Positions 30,651-38,629 of a DNA stretch of 64,000 bases are shown piece after piece; position 1 is the stretch's first letter; the number at the start of each line of letters is the position of its first letter. Position numbers and translations under genes: made by a program. The DNA is from Micromonospora sp. R77 (GTDB taxonomy: Bacteria; Actinomycetota; Actinomycetes; Mycobacteriales; Micromonosporaceae), in assembly GCF_022747945.1 (NCBI RefSeq), contig NZ_JALDST010000001.1:3968001-4032000 (forward strand), given 5' to 3'. The notes beneath the pieces are model-generated. The model was not told where the DNA came from, did not search any database, and saw only the letters and a list, made by a program, of their open reading frames with translations.

Positions 30651-30722
30651 GGTCGGATGCCCGAGGGGCTAGGGCCTCGCCTGCAAAGCGAGTGAACGTC
30701 GGTTCGAGTCCGACCGCGATCT
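30651..30722 (+). tRNA. tRNA-Cys (anticodon GCA)
   Basis: Anticodon stem CTCGC/GCGAG, loop CTGCAAA. T-arm GTCGG/CCGAC. Acceptor GGTCGGA/CGCGATC pairs only at the outer five positions. Last tRNA of the array. Confidence 0.75.
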
Positions 30723-30898
30723 CTGCGCCGAGAGGTTCAATCCGGGTCACGGCCTCGACTGCCATCCACTGCGGATAGCGAGCTGGATGCCATCCCGATA
30801 GGCTATTCACCTGCGGTTTGGCATTTCTCGAACAGTCGCTGCGAGCGGCCCAACATGGGCCTGTCGAAGACGCTTCCCCGAGATCAGGGGTTGAGCCC

Positions 30899-31110
30899 GG
30901 GTCGAAGTTCAACGCGACCCGCATTCGCCCGGTCGCTCGGCCGTGAGCGACCCGGCCTGGCTGACCGACTTTCGCGCTGGCTGCGCGCCGACGGGAACCT
31001 GCGCACCGCGCCGCTCGTCGCCGCAGCCGAGTTCACGCCGGGGCGCCGGGGGATGCCGGACCTGGACCAACTCGTCGCCACCGTGGTTGACGGGCGGCGT
31101 CCGTACCGGC
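30899..31110 (+). pseudogene. TROVE-domain (Ro60-like) gene remnant
   Basis: Fragments of an actinobacterial TROVE protein are recognisable. KFNATRIRPVARP resembles the usual N-terminus (MxKFN...). It is joined after a large deletion to SDPAWLTDF, and then, one frame over, RWLRADGNLRTAPLVAAAEF. The join and frameshift make it non-functional. TROVE proteins bind small structured RNAs (Y RNAs) and misfolded RNAs, so its position at the end of the tRNA array is notable. The 200 bp after it hold no gene I can support. Confidence 0.6.
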
Positions 31111-31329
31111 TCCCGCGCGGCCGGCATGACCTGGGAGGCCCGGGACGCAGCGAAGCCGGTACGGACGTTGGCCATTCCTGACCTGGCTGCGTATGTAGAG
31201 CAGGCACAGCAGCTTCTCTCCCCTGATCCGGTGAGGACGGTCCTTGGCCGGGTGCTCGCGCAGGTCAGGCTGGCCAGGGGTGTCCCCACGAGAGGTAGCC
31301 GAGGCTGCTACTCGACCACTCCTTGCGAA

Positions 31330-32178
31330 CTACCGGTTGCGGCGCAGCTTCGGGGCGATCCGCATCAGCGCGGCCCCGGCCGCCACCATGGCGAACCCGG
31401 CCAGCAGGATCCAGAGCGTGCTGGCACCGGTGAGGGCGAGGCTGCCGGAGGTGGCGGCGCCGGCGCCGTCGCCGGCCGGGAGCCGGCCGCTGAGCCGGGC
31501 CGCCGAGACCTCCCGCAGGGTGCCGGCCCGGAACACGGCCGCCGTGCCGGTCACCACCAGGCACTTGCCGTTGAGTCGGGACACGTCCCGGGCGTACCGG
31601 GCGTACTCGTTGCGTTGCAGGTGTCCGACGAAGCCGCTGCCGTCGCTGCCCCGGAACACGCCGCCGACCGCCCCGAGCCGCCGGTCGGCGCTCAGCCGCG
31701 CCACCGCGTGGTTGAGGAAGTCGGGGTCCAGCACCGAGTCGGCGTCGACCACCATCACGAAGTCGTCGGGCGCGAGCCGGGGCAGCAGGTCGGCGAGCAC
31801 CTGGTTGAGCGCGCCCGCCTTCTTGTGCCGGTTGCCGTTGGTCGTGAAGATCTCCGCCCCGGCCCGGGCCGCCAGCTCGGCGGTGTCGTCCCGGCAGTTG
31901 TCCGCGACGACCACCACCCGGTCGGGCCGGTACGTCTGCCGCAGCAGCGCGGTGACGGTCTCGGTGATGCCCTGCGCCTCGTTGTGCGCGGGCACCAGGA
32001 CGATCAACTGTCCGGGTGGCCGGGCGACGCCCCGCGCGACGACCGTCCCGCTGCCCCGGCGGGCCTGGCGCGGGATCCGGTGACGAGCGGACTCGTCGGT
32101 GGTGTCCCGGCCGTGGGTCACCTCGGATCGGCGAAGCCGGTCGGTCAGCTCCGGACACCGAACAGCTGATGTCGTCAT
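31330..32178 (-). CDS. Truncated GT2 glycosyltransferase fused to a sorting-signal-like tail
   Basis: In this 282-aa protein, residues about 58-220 are a GT2 fold (LIVLVPAHNEAQGI; RPDRVVVVADNCRDD; MVVDADSVLDPDF with the DxD; NGKCLVVTGTAAVFR). Where the family should continue after LREVSAARLSGRLPAGDG, the sequence changes to SLALTGAST, a hydrophobic helix and RIAPKLRRNR, a typical LPxTG-like wall-anchor tail. The acceptor-side half of the enzyme is missing. The gene therefore looks like a deletion fusion of two genes, and catalytic activity is doubtful. Confidence 0.65.
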   Translation of the reverse strand: MTTSAVRCPELTDRLRRSEVTHGRDTTDESARHRIPRQARRGSGTVVARGVARPPGQLIVLVPAHNEAQGITETVTALLRQTYRPDRVVVVADNCRDDTAELAARAGAEIFTTNGNRHKKAGALNQVLADLLPRLAPDDFVMVVDADSVLDPDFLNHAVARLSADRRLGAVGGVFRGSDGSGFVGHLQRNEYARYARDVSRLNGKCLVVTGTAAVFRAGTLREVSAARLSGRLPAGDGAGAATSGSLALTGASTLWILLAGFAMVAAGAALMRIAPKLRRNR

Positions 32179-32203
32179 CCGAAAGGGTGACCTGCACTCG
32201 CGG

Positions 32204-32899
32204 TCATCGCCTCACCAGCAGCTCGTACACGAACGTGGCGGCCTGGTAGCCGATGTAGTTGCCGTAGATCAGCAGGAGGAACCCCGAGGCCGTCGCGGGG
32301 GCGCGCAGCCGCCGCGACGCCCGCAGCGCCCGGGCCAGCTCCGGGACCAGGAATGCGGAACGCACCCAGCAGAGCGCGACGGTGAGCAGGGTGGTCACGG
32401 TGACGGCGTCGCTGATGGTGGCCAGCAGGTCCGGGAAGCCGTAGCGGGCGGGGCTCCGGCCGGCCTCGACGAAGAGGTATTCGCCCATCCGGAAGCCGAG
32501 TGCGATGCCGAGGATCGCCCCCACGGCGGAGAACTCCCCGACGTGGACCAGGAAGCTCCTGGTCGACGGCAGGGTCACCGGCAGCATGAGGGCCGTGATC
32601 AGCTGGGTCAGCGTGGAGACCGCCAGGCCCACCACGATCGCCGCGGCCAGCGCGACACCCGGTCGCCAGGCCCCCGGGATCGATGCCGGATCGTCGATGT
32701 ACCCGGCGGCGAGCCGGCCGCCCAGGATGACCAGGAGGACGAGGGCGGCCATCACGAGCGCGGTCGGATTCGACCGGAACGGGGAGGCGCGCTCGGCCGG
32801 CGGCTCCGGCGGAGGCGGCGGGCCTGTCGGGGGCGGCGGCTGCTGCACACGAGCCGCGGAGGCGGGACCCTTACGGCGGTTGCGTCTCGATCGTGCCAC
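32204..32899 (-). CDS. Membrane protein of unknown function
   Basis: The 231-aa protein has a basic, proline-rich cytoplasmic start (MARSRRNRRKG; PPPPTGPPPPPEPP) followed by about five hydrophobic segments (TALVMAALVLLVILGG; VALAAAIVVGLAV; LITALMLPV; VGAILGIALGF; FLLLIYGNYIGYQ). No conserved domain is recognised. It lies upstream of the glycosyltransferase fusion with a 26-bp gap and could share its transcript. Confidence 0.65.
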   Translation of the reverse strand: MARSRRNRRKGPASAARVQQPPPPTGPPPPPEPPAERASPFRSNPTALVMAALVLLVILGGRLAAGYIDDPASIPGAWRPGVALAAAIVVGLAVSTLTQLITALMLPVTLPSTRSFLVHVGEFSAVGAILGIALGFRMGEYLFVEAGRSPARYGFPDLLATISDAVTVTTLLTVALCWVRSAFLVPELARALRASRRLRAPATASGFLLLIYGNYIGYQAATFVYELLVRR

Positions 32900-33006
32900 C
32901 GGGCCAGGGTATTGACGACCGGCAACCTGTCGTGGCGGCCGACGATCACCGCGCCGACCGTCGCCACGTCGCCGACATGGCGGGCCGGGGCAGTGGGGGG
33001 CGTGGT

Positions 33007-33043
33007 CCGGCCGGGGTCGGCGGTGGCTGCCGACCCCGGCCGG
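33007..33043 (-). terminator. Terminator of the snapalysin gene
   Basis: Perfect 15-bp arms CCGGCCGGGGTCGGC/GCCGACCCCGGCCGG enclose a 7-nt loop, starting 9 bp past the stop at 33052. It lacks a T-run. Confidence 0.65.
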
Positions 33044-33051
33044 GTGTCACG

Positions 33052-33618
33052 TCAGCGCTGGGCGCCGACCGTCGCGGGTGCCGGCCAGCTGCCGGTGAAG
33101 ACCTGCGGCGTCGCCGTGGTGCGGGCCGCGAAGCCGAAGTTCCGGTCGACCTGGGCGGCCTCGGTGCTGCTCGGGTACGGGTTGGTGCAGCTGGTGCCGG
33201 CGCTGCCGCCGGACATCAGGATCGCGCAGTTGCCGTTGTAGTTGTCCGGCAGGCCGAGGATGTGCCCGATCTCGTGGGTCATGATCCGCAGCGGCGAGTA
33301 CTGCTGGGCCTGGTAGTAGTCGATGACCACCCGGCCGTTGCCGAGGCTCGTGCGCTGGGCGTACGAGCCTCCGCCGTAGGTGTAGTAGATCATCAGGTTG
33401 GAGCCGCACTGGGCCATGTTGATGTTGTTGGTGTAGTTGTTCCAGATCGAGGCGGCCTGGTTCGCGTAGGTGGCGAAGGGGCCGGCCTGGCTGGTGTTGT
33501 AGCAGACGTTGCGGACGGCTGCGGAGGCCGGTGCCGAGTCGACGGCGACGGCGCCGAGGGCTGCCAGCGTGGTGGCGGCCAGGGTGGCGAGGATCCGGGA
33601 CAGCTTGGGCAGACGCAT
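33052..33618 (-). CDS. Snapalysin-type secreted zinc metalloprotease
   Basis: The 188-aa protein has a signal peptide (LATLAATTLAALGAVAVDSAPASA). The mature part contains the M7 motif HEIGHILGLPD, where two His and Asp bind zinc and Glu is catalytic. It also has the two-Cys pairs usual in this small neutral protease (CAILMSGG; CTNPYP). Length matches the Streptomyces family. An AT-rich promoter region with a palindrome lies upstream. In Streptomyces the family is controlled by an adjacent LysR regulator; none is adjacent here. Confidence 0.9.
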   Translation of the reverse strand: MRLPKLSRILATLAATTLAALGAVAVDSAPASAAVRNVCYNTSQAGPFATYANQAASIWNNYTNNINMAQCGSNLMIYYTYGGGSYAQRTSLGNGRVVIDYYQAQQYSPLRIMTHEIGHILGLPDNYNGNCAILMSGGSAGTSCTNPYPSSTEAAQVDRNFGFAARTTATPQVFTGSWPAPATVGAQR

Positions 33619-33665
33619 GGCTCACACTCCGGGGGTCGGGGACGAGTGGGAACCAGGCCAGCCTA

Positions 33666-33689
33666 TTGATAGACGGATATAAATATCAA
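33666..33689 (-). promoter_or_regulatory. Palindromic operator upstream of the snapalysin gene
   Basis: TTGATA/TATCAA arms lie 12 bp apart in an AT-rich patch about 50-70 bp upstream of the start codon. The dyad is LysR-type in style. The surrounding low GC is typical of a strong promoter region. Confidence 0.45.
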
Positions 33690-33745
33690 GGGTGTAACTG
33701 GAAACAGCATTCACGACTTCCAGATTGACCTTACTGAATGTCAGG

Positions 33746-34495
33746 TCACCAGGGGAGCACCCCGTAGCCGCCCCCGGCATCCATCTGGAACCCCCAGAGC
33801 AACCCGCTCGGCCCGTCCGCCGGCAGCGTCGCCAGGTGCACGCTCACCTCCGCGCCCTGCTCGGCGGTGCGGAAGCCCGAGTTCCCGTTGAAGTCGGTGG
33901 CGCAGTAGCCGGGGTTCGCCGCGTTGACCTTGATCCGGGTGTCCCGCAGCTCCTTGGCGTACATCGCGGTGACCATGTTCAGCGCCGTCTTCGACGTCGG
34001 GTACGGGACCGAGGTCAGCGCGAACAGGGCACCGGCCGGGTCGGTCATCACCGCGATCGAACCGACCTCGCTGGAGACGTTCACGATCCGGGCCGCCGGC
34101 GCCCGGCGCAGCAGCGGCAGCAGCGCGTTCGTCACCGCCACCACCCCGAACACGTTCGTCTCGAACACCTCGCGCAAGGTCGCCAGGGTCGTCTCGCTCG
34201 GCAGCGCCGTACCGTCGGCCCGGAGGATGCCGGCGTTGTTGACCAGCACGTCCAGGTGGCCGTACTCCTGCTCGACCAGCTCGGCCACGGCGGCGGCCGA
34301 CGCCTCGTCGGTCACGTCCAGCGGCACGGCCCGCGCGTCGGCCCCGCCGTCGCGCAGCGCCCGCTCGGCCGCCCGGCCGCGCGCCGCGTCCCGCGCGCCG
34401 ACCAGCACGGTCATCCCCCGCGCGCCGAGCTGTCGGGCGGTGGCCAGGCCGATTCCCCTGTTGGCCCCGGTGATCAGGGCGATCGTCGTCGTCAT
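33746..34495 (-). CDS. SDR family oxidoreductase (carbonyl reductase type)
   Basis: The 249-aa classical SDR has GANRGIGLATAR (cofactor), VNNAGI, SSEVGS with the catalytic Ser, and YPTSK. The C-terminal WGFQMDAGGGYGVLPW is the ending of a carbonyl-reductase-like group common in Streptomyces. ATG 34495 was chosen from the Rossmann start. It is divergent (103 bp) from the MmyB-like regulator at 34599, which probably controls it. It parallels the SDR/regulator pair at 11345-12897. Confidence 0.9.
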   Translation of the reverse strand: MTTTIALITGANRGIGLATARQLGARGMTVLVGARDAARGRAAERALRDGGADARAVPLDVTDEASAAAVAELVEQEYGHLDVLVNNAGILRADGTALPSETTLATLREVFETNVFGVVAVTNALLPLLRRAPAARIVNVSSEVGSIAVMTDPAGALFALTSVPYPTSKTALNMVTAMYAKELRDTRIKVNAANPGYCATDFNGNSGFRTAEQGAEVSVHLATLPADGPSGLLWGFQMDAGGGYGVLPW

Positions 34496-34598
34496 GCCGT
34501 CGACCCTGCCGCCGCCCGCCGGCGGCCGGGAGGGACCGGTGGAGGCTGGGACCGGCGGTACCACCCTCGCCGGCCGTCGCTGCGGCAAGCTGGAGGGC

Positions 34599-35495
34599 GT
34601 GACGAGCAGCGGGGTACGGCGCGAGGAACTGGCGGACTTCCTGCGCAGCCGCCGCGCCCGGCTGCGCCCCGCCGAGGTCGGCCTCCCTGACGGGGTACGC
34701 CGGCGCACGCCCGGCCTGCGCCGCCAGGAGGTCGCCCAGCTCGCCGGCATGTCCGTCGACTACTACATCCGGCTGGAACAGGGGCGCGGGCCGCACCCGT
34801 CCCGGCAGGTGCTCGCCGCCCTCGCCCGGGCGTTGCTGCTCGGCCGGGACGAGCGGACCTACCTGTTCCGGATCGCCGGGGACGTGCCACCGGAGACGAC
34901 CGGGCCGAGCCGGGAGGTGCCGACCGGGCTGCGGCACCTGATGGACGCGATGACCGAGACGCCCGCCTACCTGGTCGACGCCAGCTACGAGGTGCTGGCC
35001 TGGAACCGGCTGGCCGCCCGGTTCGTGGGGGAGCTGTCGGCGGTGCCGGCCCGGGACCGCAACATGGTCCGCTGGATGTTCGGCCGGCTGGTGCCGGAGT
35101 CCTACTGGGCGGACTCCGAGGTTCGCCGGTTCGCCCGCACCACGGTCGCCGACCTGCGGGCCGCGTACGGGCGCTGGCCGGCCGACCCGACCCTCGCCGG
35201 GCTGGTCACCGAGCTGCTCGGCACCTCGCCCCGGTTCGCCGAGCTGTGGGCCGAGCACGAGGTGGGCGAGCGGCGGCCCACCGTCAAACGGATCGACCAC
35301 CCCGAGCTGGGGGCGTTGGAGTTCGAATGTCGGGTGCTGCACGTGCCGGAGACCGACCAGCGGCTCATCGTGTACGTGCCCGCACCGGGTTCACCCACCG
35401 AGGCGACGTTCCGCCGGATCGCCGTGTCCGACGACGGCGGGGCCCCGGCGCACCGGGACCCCGCCGTCGGTTCGCCGGCTCAGCTGGGTACGTAG
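34599..35495 (+). CDS. MmyB-like XRE-family transcriptional regulator
   Basis: The 298-aa protein has an N-terminal helix-turn-helix (LADFLRSRRARL...PGLRRQEVAQLAGMSVDYYIRLEQG) and a C-terminal MmyB-like PAS-type ligand-binding domain (TPAYLVDASYEVLAWNRLAARF; FAELWAEHEVGERRPTVKRIDHPELG). GTG 34599 follows GGAGGG. The last about 20 codons overlap an imperfect hairpin, and the gene overlaps the convergent aldo-keto reductase gene by 16 bp. It is the intact counterpart of the broken regulator at 12210. Confidence 0.88.
   Translation: MTSSGVRREELADFLRSRRARLRPAEVGLPDGVRRRTPGLRRQEVAQLAGMSVDYYIRLEQGRGPHPSRQVLAALARALLLGRDERTYLFRIAGDVPPETTGPSREVPTGLRHLMDAMTETPAYLVDASYEVLAWNRLAARFVGELSAVPARDRNMVRWMFGRLVPESYWADSEVRRFARTTVADLRAAYGRWPADPTLAGLVTELLGTSPRFAELWAEHEVGERRPTVKRIDHPELGALEFECRVLHVPETDQRLIVYVPAPGSPTEATFRRIAVSDDGGAPAHRDPAVGSPAQLGT
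35432..35469. terminator. Bidirectional hairpin between convergent genes
   Basis: Arms CGACGGCGGGG...CCCGG and CCGGG...CCCCGCCGTCG (one mismatch, 4-nt loop) lie inside the 3' end of the regulator gene, just beyond the stop of the aldo-keto reductase gene at 35480. It could terminate both transcripts. Confidence 0.5.
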
Positions 35496-36334
35496 TCGAA
35501 GGTGTCCGGGTTCGGGCCCTGCCGGCCGGCCTCGCCCTTGTTCAGCCCGGTGATCCGTTCCAGCTGCGTGTCGTCCAGGGTGAAGTCGAAGATCCGGAAG
35601 TTCTCCTCGATCCGCTTCGGGGTGGTCGACTTCGGGAAGACGATGTCGCCGCGCTGCACGTGCCAGCGCAGCGTCACCTGGGCGGGGGTCTTCCCGACCT
35701 GCTCGGCGATGTCCACCAGGGTCGGGTCGTCGAGCACCTTGCCCTGGGCGATCGGCGACCACGCCTCGGTGAGGATGTTGTGCGCCTTGCCGTACGCGCG
35801 CACCTCCTCGTTGCCGAAGTAGGGGTGCGCCTCGATCTGGTTCACCGCCGGCACCACGTCCGCCTCGGCGGCCAGCCGCTGAAGGTGCGCGACCTGGAAG
35901 TTGGACACGCCGATGGACCGGATCCGGCCGTCGCGCTGCAACTCCTCCAGCACCTTCCAGGTGGAGACGAAGTCGCCGTCGTAGAGGGTCGGCAGCGGCC
36001 AGTGGATCAGGAACAGGTCGAGGTAGTCGAACTTCAGCTCGCGCAGCGTCGACTCGAACGCCTTGCGGGCGTCGTCGGGGCGGTGGAAGCCGTTGTTCAG
36101 CTTGCTGGTGACGAAGACGTCGCCCCGGTCCAGCCCGGAGGCGCGGACGGCCTGCCCGACCTCGGCCTCGTTGCCGTACATCTCGGCGGTGTCGATGTGC
36201 CGGTAGCCGATCTCCAGGGCCCGGCCGACCGCCTCGGCGGTGTCCTTCGGCTCGATCTGGAAGACGCCGAAGCCGAGCTGCGGGATGGTGTTGCCGTCGT
36301 TGAGCGCAATGTCGGGAATGGTGTTCGCAGTCAT
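35480..36334 (-). CDS. Aldo/keto reductase
   Basis: The 284-aa protein has the AKR catalytic tetrad: Asp and Tyr in HIDTAEMYGNE, Lys in VTSKLNNG, and His in LFLIHWPLP. The C-terminal NADPH site is FPKSTTPKRIEEN. It is closest in style to the AKR5 / 2,5-diketo-gluconate reductase group. The substrate is unknown. ATG 36334 follows a short leader and is close to the terminator of the upstream endonuclease gene. Confidence 0.9.
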   Translation of the reverse strand: MTANTIPDIALNDGNTIPQLGFGVFQIEPKDTAEAVGRALEIGYRHIDTAEMYGNEAEVGQAVRASGLDRGDVFVTSKLNNGFHRPDDARKAFESTLRELKFDYLDLFLIHWPLPTLYDGDFVSTWKVLEELQRDGRIRSIGVSNFQVAHLQRLAAEADVVPAVNQIEAHPYFGNEEVRAYGKAHNILTEAWSPIAQGKVLDDPTLVDIAEQVGKTPAQVTLRWHVQRGDIVFPKSTTPKRIEENFRIFDFTLDDTQLERITGLNKGEAGRQGPNPDTFDYVPS

Positions 36335-36344
36335 GCCGTCTAGT

Positions 36345-36380
36345 ACCCGGCCGGGCCGTTTCCTCACGGCCCGGCCGGGT
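36345..36380 (-). terminator. Terminator of the endonuclease I gene
   Basis: Perfect 15-bp arms ACCCGGCCGGGCCGT/ACGGCCCGGCCGGGT with a 6-nt loop, 9 bp beyond the stop at 36389 and 11 bp before the next start. Confidence 0.7.
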
Positions 36381-36388
36381 GATCTGCG

Positions 36389-37573
36389 TCAGCCCCAGAT
36401 GGCGGTGGCCCACTCCGGGTGGTCGACGAACGGGTTCCGGTTGCCTTGCCAGCGCTCGTAGATGCGCTGGTTGCGCCGCTGTTCGAAGGCGTCCGGCGGG
36501 TCCGCCTTGTTCCACGCCAGCAGCATCGACCGACGACCCAGGTAGGGCGCGGTGCCGTTGCTCACCGAGTCGTTCATCTCCAGGTCCGGCCAGCCGTCGT
36601 CGCCCTCGTACCGGATCGCCATGTACATGATCATGCGGGCGACGTCGCCCTTGACCGCGTTGCGCGGCTCGAACGAGTCGGCGTCGGTGTAGCAGCCGGG
36701 CGCCTCGGCGACGGCGCTGCCGCCCGCGTCGAAGTCCTTGTTGCCGCGCAGCGAGTTGACCGACACGTCGGCCGGGCGCAGGTGGTGCACGTCGGTGCCG
36801 GGTCCGGTGGCGGTGCCGAAGTCGCCGTGCGACTTGGCCCAGACGTGCTCCCGGTTCCAGTCGTCCACGCCGCTGCCGTTGCTGGTCTTGCTCTGCGACC
36901 GGCCGGTGTAGAGCAGGATGACGTTGTTGGCGTTGGCCGGGTCCTGGTCGGTGTCCTTCAGCGCCTCCCACACCTGGTCGTAGGTGAGCTTCGTCTGCAC
37001 CTTGATGATCGCGTGCAGCGAGCTGCGCAGCGCCGTACCGGACTTGCCGATCGCGCTCGCGTAGTAGGTCGAGTCGTACGGGCCGCTGGTCGAGGTGGGG
37101 CCCGGGGTGGGGGAGGTGGTCGGCGACGGGGTGGTGCCGCCGAGGCTCATCGCGGTGGGGTTCTTGAGCCCGCCGTGACTGAAGTACGCGGTCAGCGTCC
37201 CCGTGGCGGTGACCTGCGTGCCGCGCAGCGACGGGTTGCTGAGCAGCCCGAACGTGGTCCGCCAGGCGGTGGTGACCTGGACGTAGAGCATCCGGCTCGT
37301 GCTGGTCTCGGTGGCCGTGTCGGCGATCGCGATCGCGGTGTCGGCGGTGTAGTTGGACGTGATCACCGTGGTCGAGGCGGTCGGCTGGCCGATGACGTAC
37401 CCGGTGACGGTGGCGCTGCGGCCGTCCTGGGCGGCCAGCGCCTGCGCGACGGTCAACGTGGTCGCCGCCGACGCCGAGGTGGCCACCACCACCGGGGTCC
37501 CGATGGCGACCGCCAACACGAACGCCGCGATCAGCCGCCCGGGTCGCGAGCGGGTGACGCTCTTCATATTCAT
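36389..37573 (-). CDS. Secreted endonuclease I family nuclease
   Basis: In this 394-aa protein a signal peptide (LIAAFVLAVAIGTPVVVATSASA) precedes an OB-fold-like domain (about 40-150: QDGRSATVTGYVIGQPTA; LYVQVTTAWRTTFG). A Thr/Pro linker and an endonuclease I domain follow (about 175-394), with NREHVWAKSHGDFG (catalytic His) and DVHHLRPADVSVNSLRGN. It degrades extracellular DNA or RNA. The architecture is common in Streptomyces and Micromonospora. Confidence 0.9.
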   Translation of the reverse strand: MNMKSVTRSRPGRLIAAFVLAVAIGTPVVVATSASAATTLTVAQALAAQDGRSATVTGYVIGQPTASTTVITSNYTADTAIAIADTATETSTSRMLYVQVTTAWRTTFGLLSNPSLRGTQVTATGTLTAYFSHGGLKNPTAMSLGGTTPSPTTSPTPGPTSTSGPYDSTYYASAIGKSGTALRSSLHAIIKVQTKLTYDQVWEALKDTDQDPANANNVILLYTGRSQSKTSNGSGVDDWNREHVWAKSHGDFGTATGPGTDVHHLRPADVSVNSLRGNKDFDAGGSAVAEAPGCYTDADSFEPRNAVKGDVARMIMYMAIRYEGDDGWPDLEMNDSVSNGTAPYLGRRSMLLAWNKADPPDAFEQRRNQRIYERWQGNRNPFVDHPEWATAIWG

Positions 37574-37613
37574 GACTGGCGATGTTAGCGGTGCCGGGGT
37601 GAACTCCGGGAGA

Positions 37614-38588
37614 TCACGAGGGCAACTTTCCCCGGCCGGCTTCGAACAGCACCGGCCACGGCCGGGCGGCCGGCGCGACCGCCGCTGCGCCGGGCGGTGG
37701 CTCCGCCGGGGCCAGCACCTCCGCCGCGAGCTGCCCGAACATCGGCGCGGCCGGGTGCGGCGACCGGTCCGGCCAGGCCGCCGAGGTGCGCTTCACCAGC
37801 GGCGCCCCGACGAGCGGCCGCCACGCGATGCGCGGCTCCCGCCGGGCCAGCGCCTCCGGTTCCACCGCCACCGCCCCACCGGCCAGCACCAGTCCGAACA
37901 GGAACTCCGGGTTGCGGGCGTACCGGACCCGGCCGGGCGCGAAGCCGTGCCGCCGGCACACCGCCAGCAGGTGGTCGTGCCAACCGGGCGCGGTCGCCGG
38001 CGGTGCGGTGATCAGGTCCAGCCCGGCCAGCGCCGCCAGGTCGACCTGCCGGGTCCGCGCCAACGGCGCTGCCCGCGGCAGCAGCACCCCCAGGGGTACG
38101 TCGACCGCCGGGCCGAACCGTAGCCCCGCCTCGTCGACCGGGTGGTGCAGCAGCCCCGTGTCGAGGCGCCCCTCGGCGAGCATCCGCAGCTGCTCGGCGC
38201 TGGTCAGCTCGTGCAGGTCCACGTCCAGCCCGGGCGCGCGGGCGGCCAGCGCGTCGAGCAGCGCCCGCAGGGTCACCGCGGGCGTCTCCGGCGGCACCCC
38301 GGCCCGCAGCACGCCCAGCGCGCCCCGGCGTACCTGGTCGGTCATGTTGCGCAGTCGCTGCTCGGCGGCGAGCAGTTCGTCGGCCTCGCCGAGCAGGAGC
38401 TGACCGGCGGTGGTGAGCCGGACCTGCCGCCGGGACCGGTCGAACAGCTCGACCCGAAGTTCGCGTTCCAGCCGCTGGATCGACTGGCTCAACGGTGGCT
38501 GCGCCATCCCCAGCGTCTCCGCGGCCCGCCCGAAGTGCAGCTCCCGGGCGACCACCACGAAGTGCCGCAGGTGTCGCAGCAGGTCCAC
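37614..38588 (-). CDS. LysR family transcriptional regulator
   Basis: The 324-aa protein starts with the LysR winged HTH (LLRHLRHFVVVARELHFGRAAETLGMAQPPLSQSIQRLERELRVELFDR) and has the periplasmic-binding-like effector domain. It diverges from the serine beta-lactamase-like gene with about 41 bp between start codons, an AmpR/AmpC-like layout, and probably controls it. Confidence 0.9.
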   Translation of the reverse strand: MDLLRHLRHFVVVARELHFGRAAETLGMAQPPLSQSIQRLERELRVELFDRSRRQVRLTTAGQLLLGEADELLAAEQRLRNMTDQVRRGALGVLRAGVPPETPAVTLRALLDALAARAPGLDVDLHELTSAEQLRMLAEGRLDTGLLHHPVDEAGLRFGPAVDVPLGVLLPRAAPLARTRQVDLAALAGLDLITAPPATAPGWHDHLLAVCRRHGFAPGRVRYARNPEFLFGLVLAGGAVAVEPEALARREPRIAWRPLVGAPLVKRTSAAWPDRSPHPAAPMFGQLAAEVLAPAEPPPGAAAVAPAARPWPVLFEAGRGKLPS

Positions 38589-38629
38589 GTCCGGACCCTA
38601 CGCCAGGCCCGGCGGGATACCGTGCTGCG

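Noticed and set aside
29722..30660. Group I intron in a tRNA-Arg
   Set aside because: The nuclease family suggested it, but the upstream tRNA-Arg is complete, the downstream fragment has a different acceptor, and I could not find the intron core.
24470..30722. Integrative element with tRNA attachment site
   Set aside because: A tRNA fragment next to a tRNA invites this reading, but no integrase or relaxase gene is present in the window.
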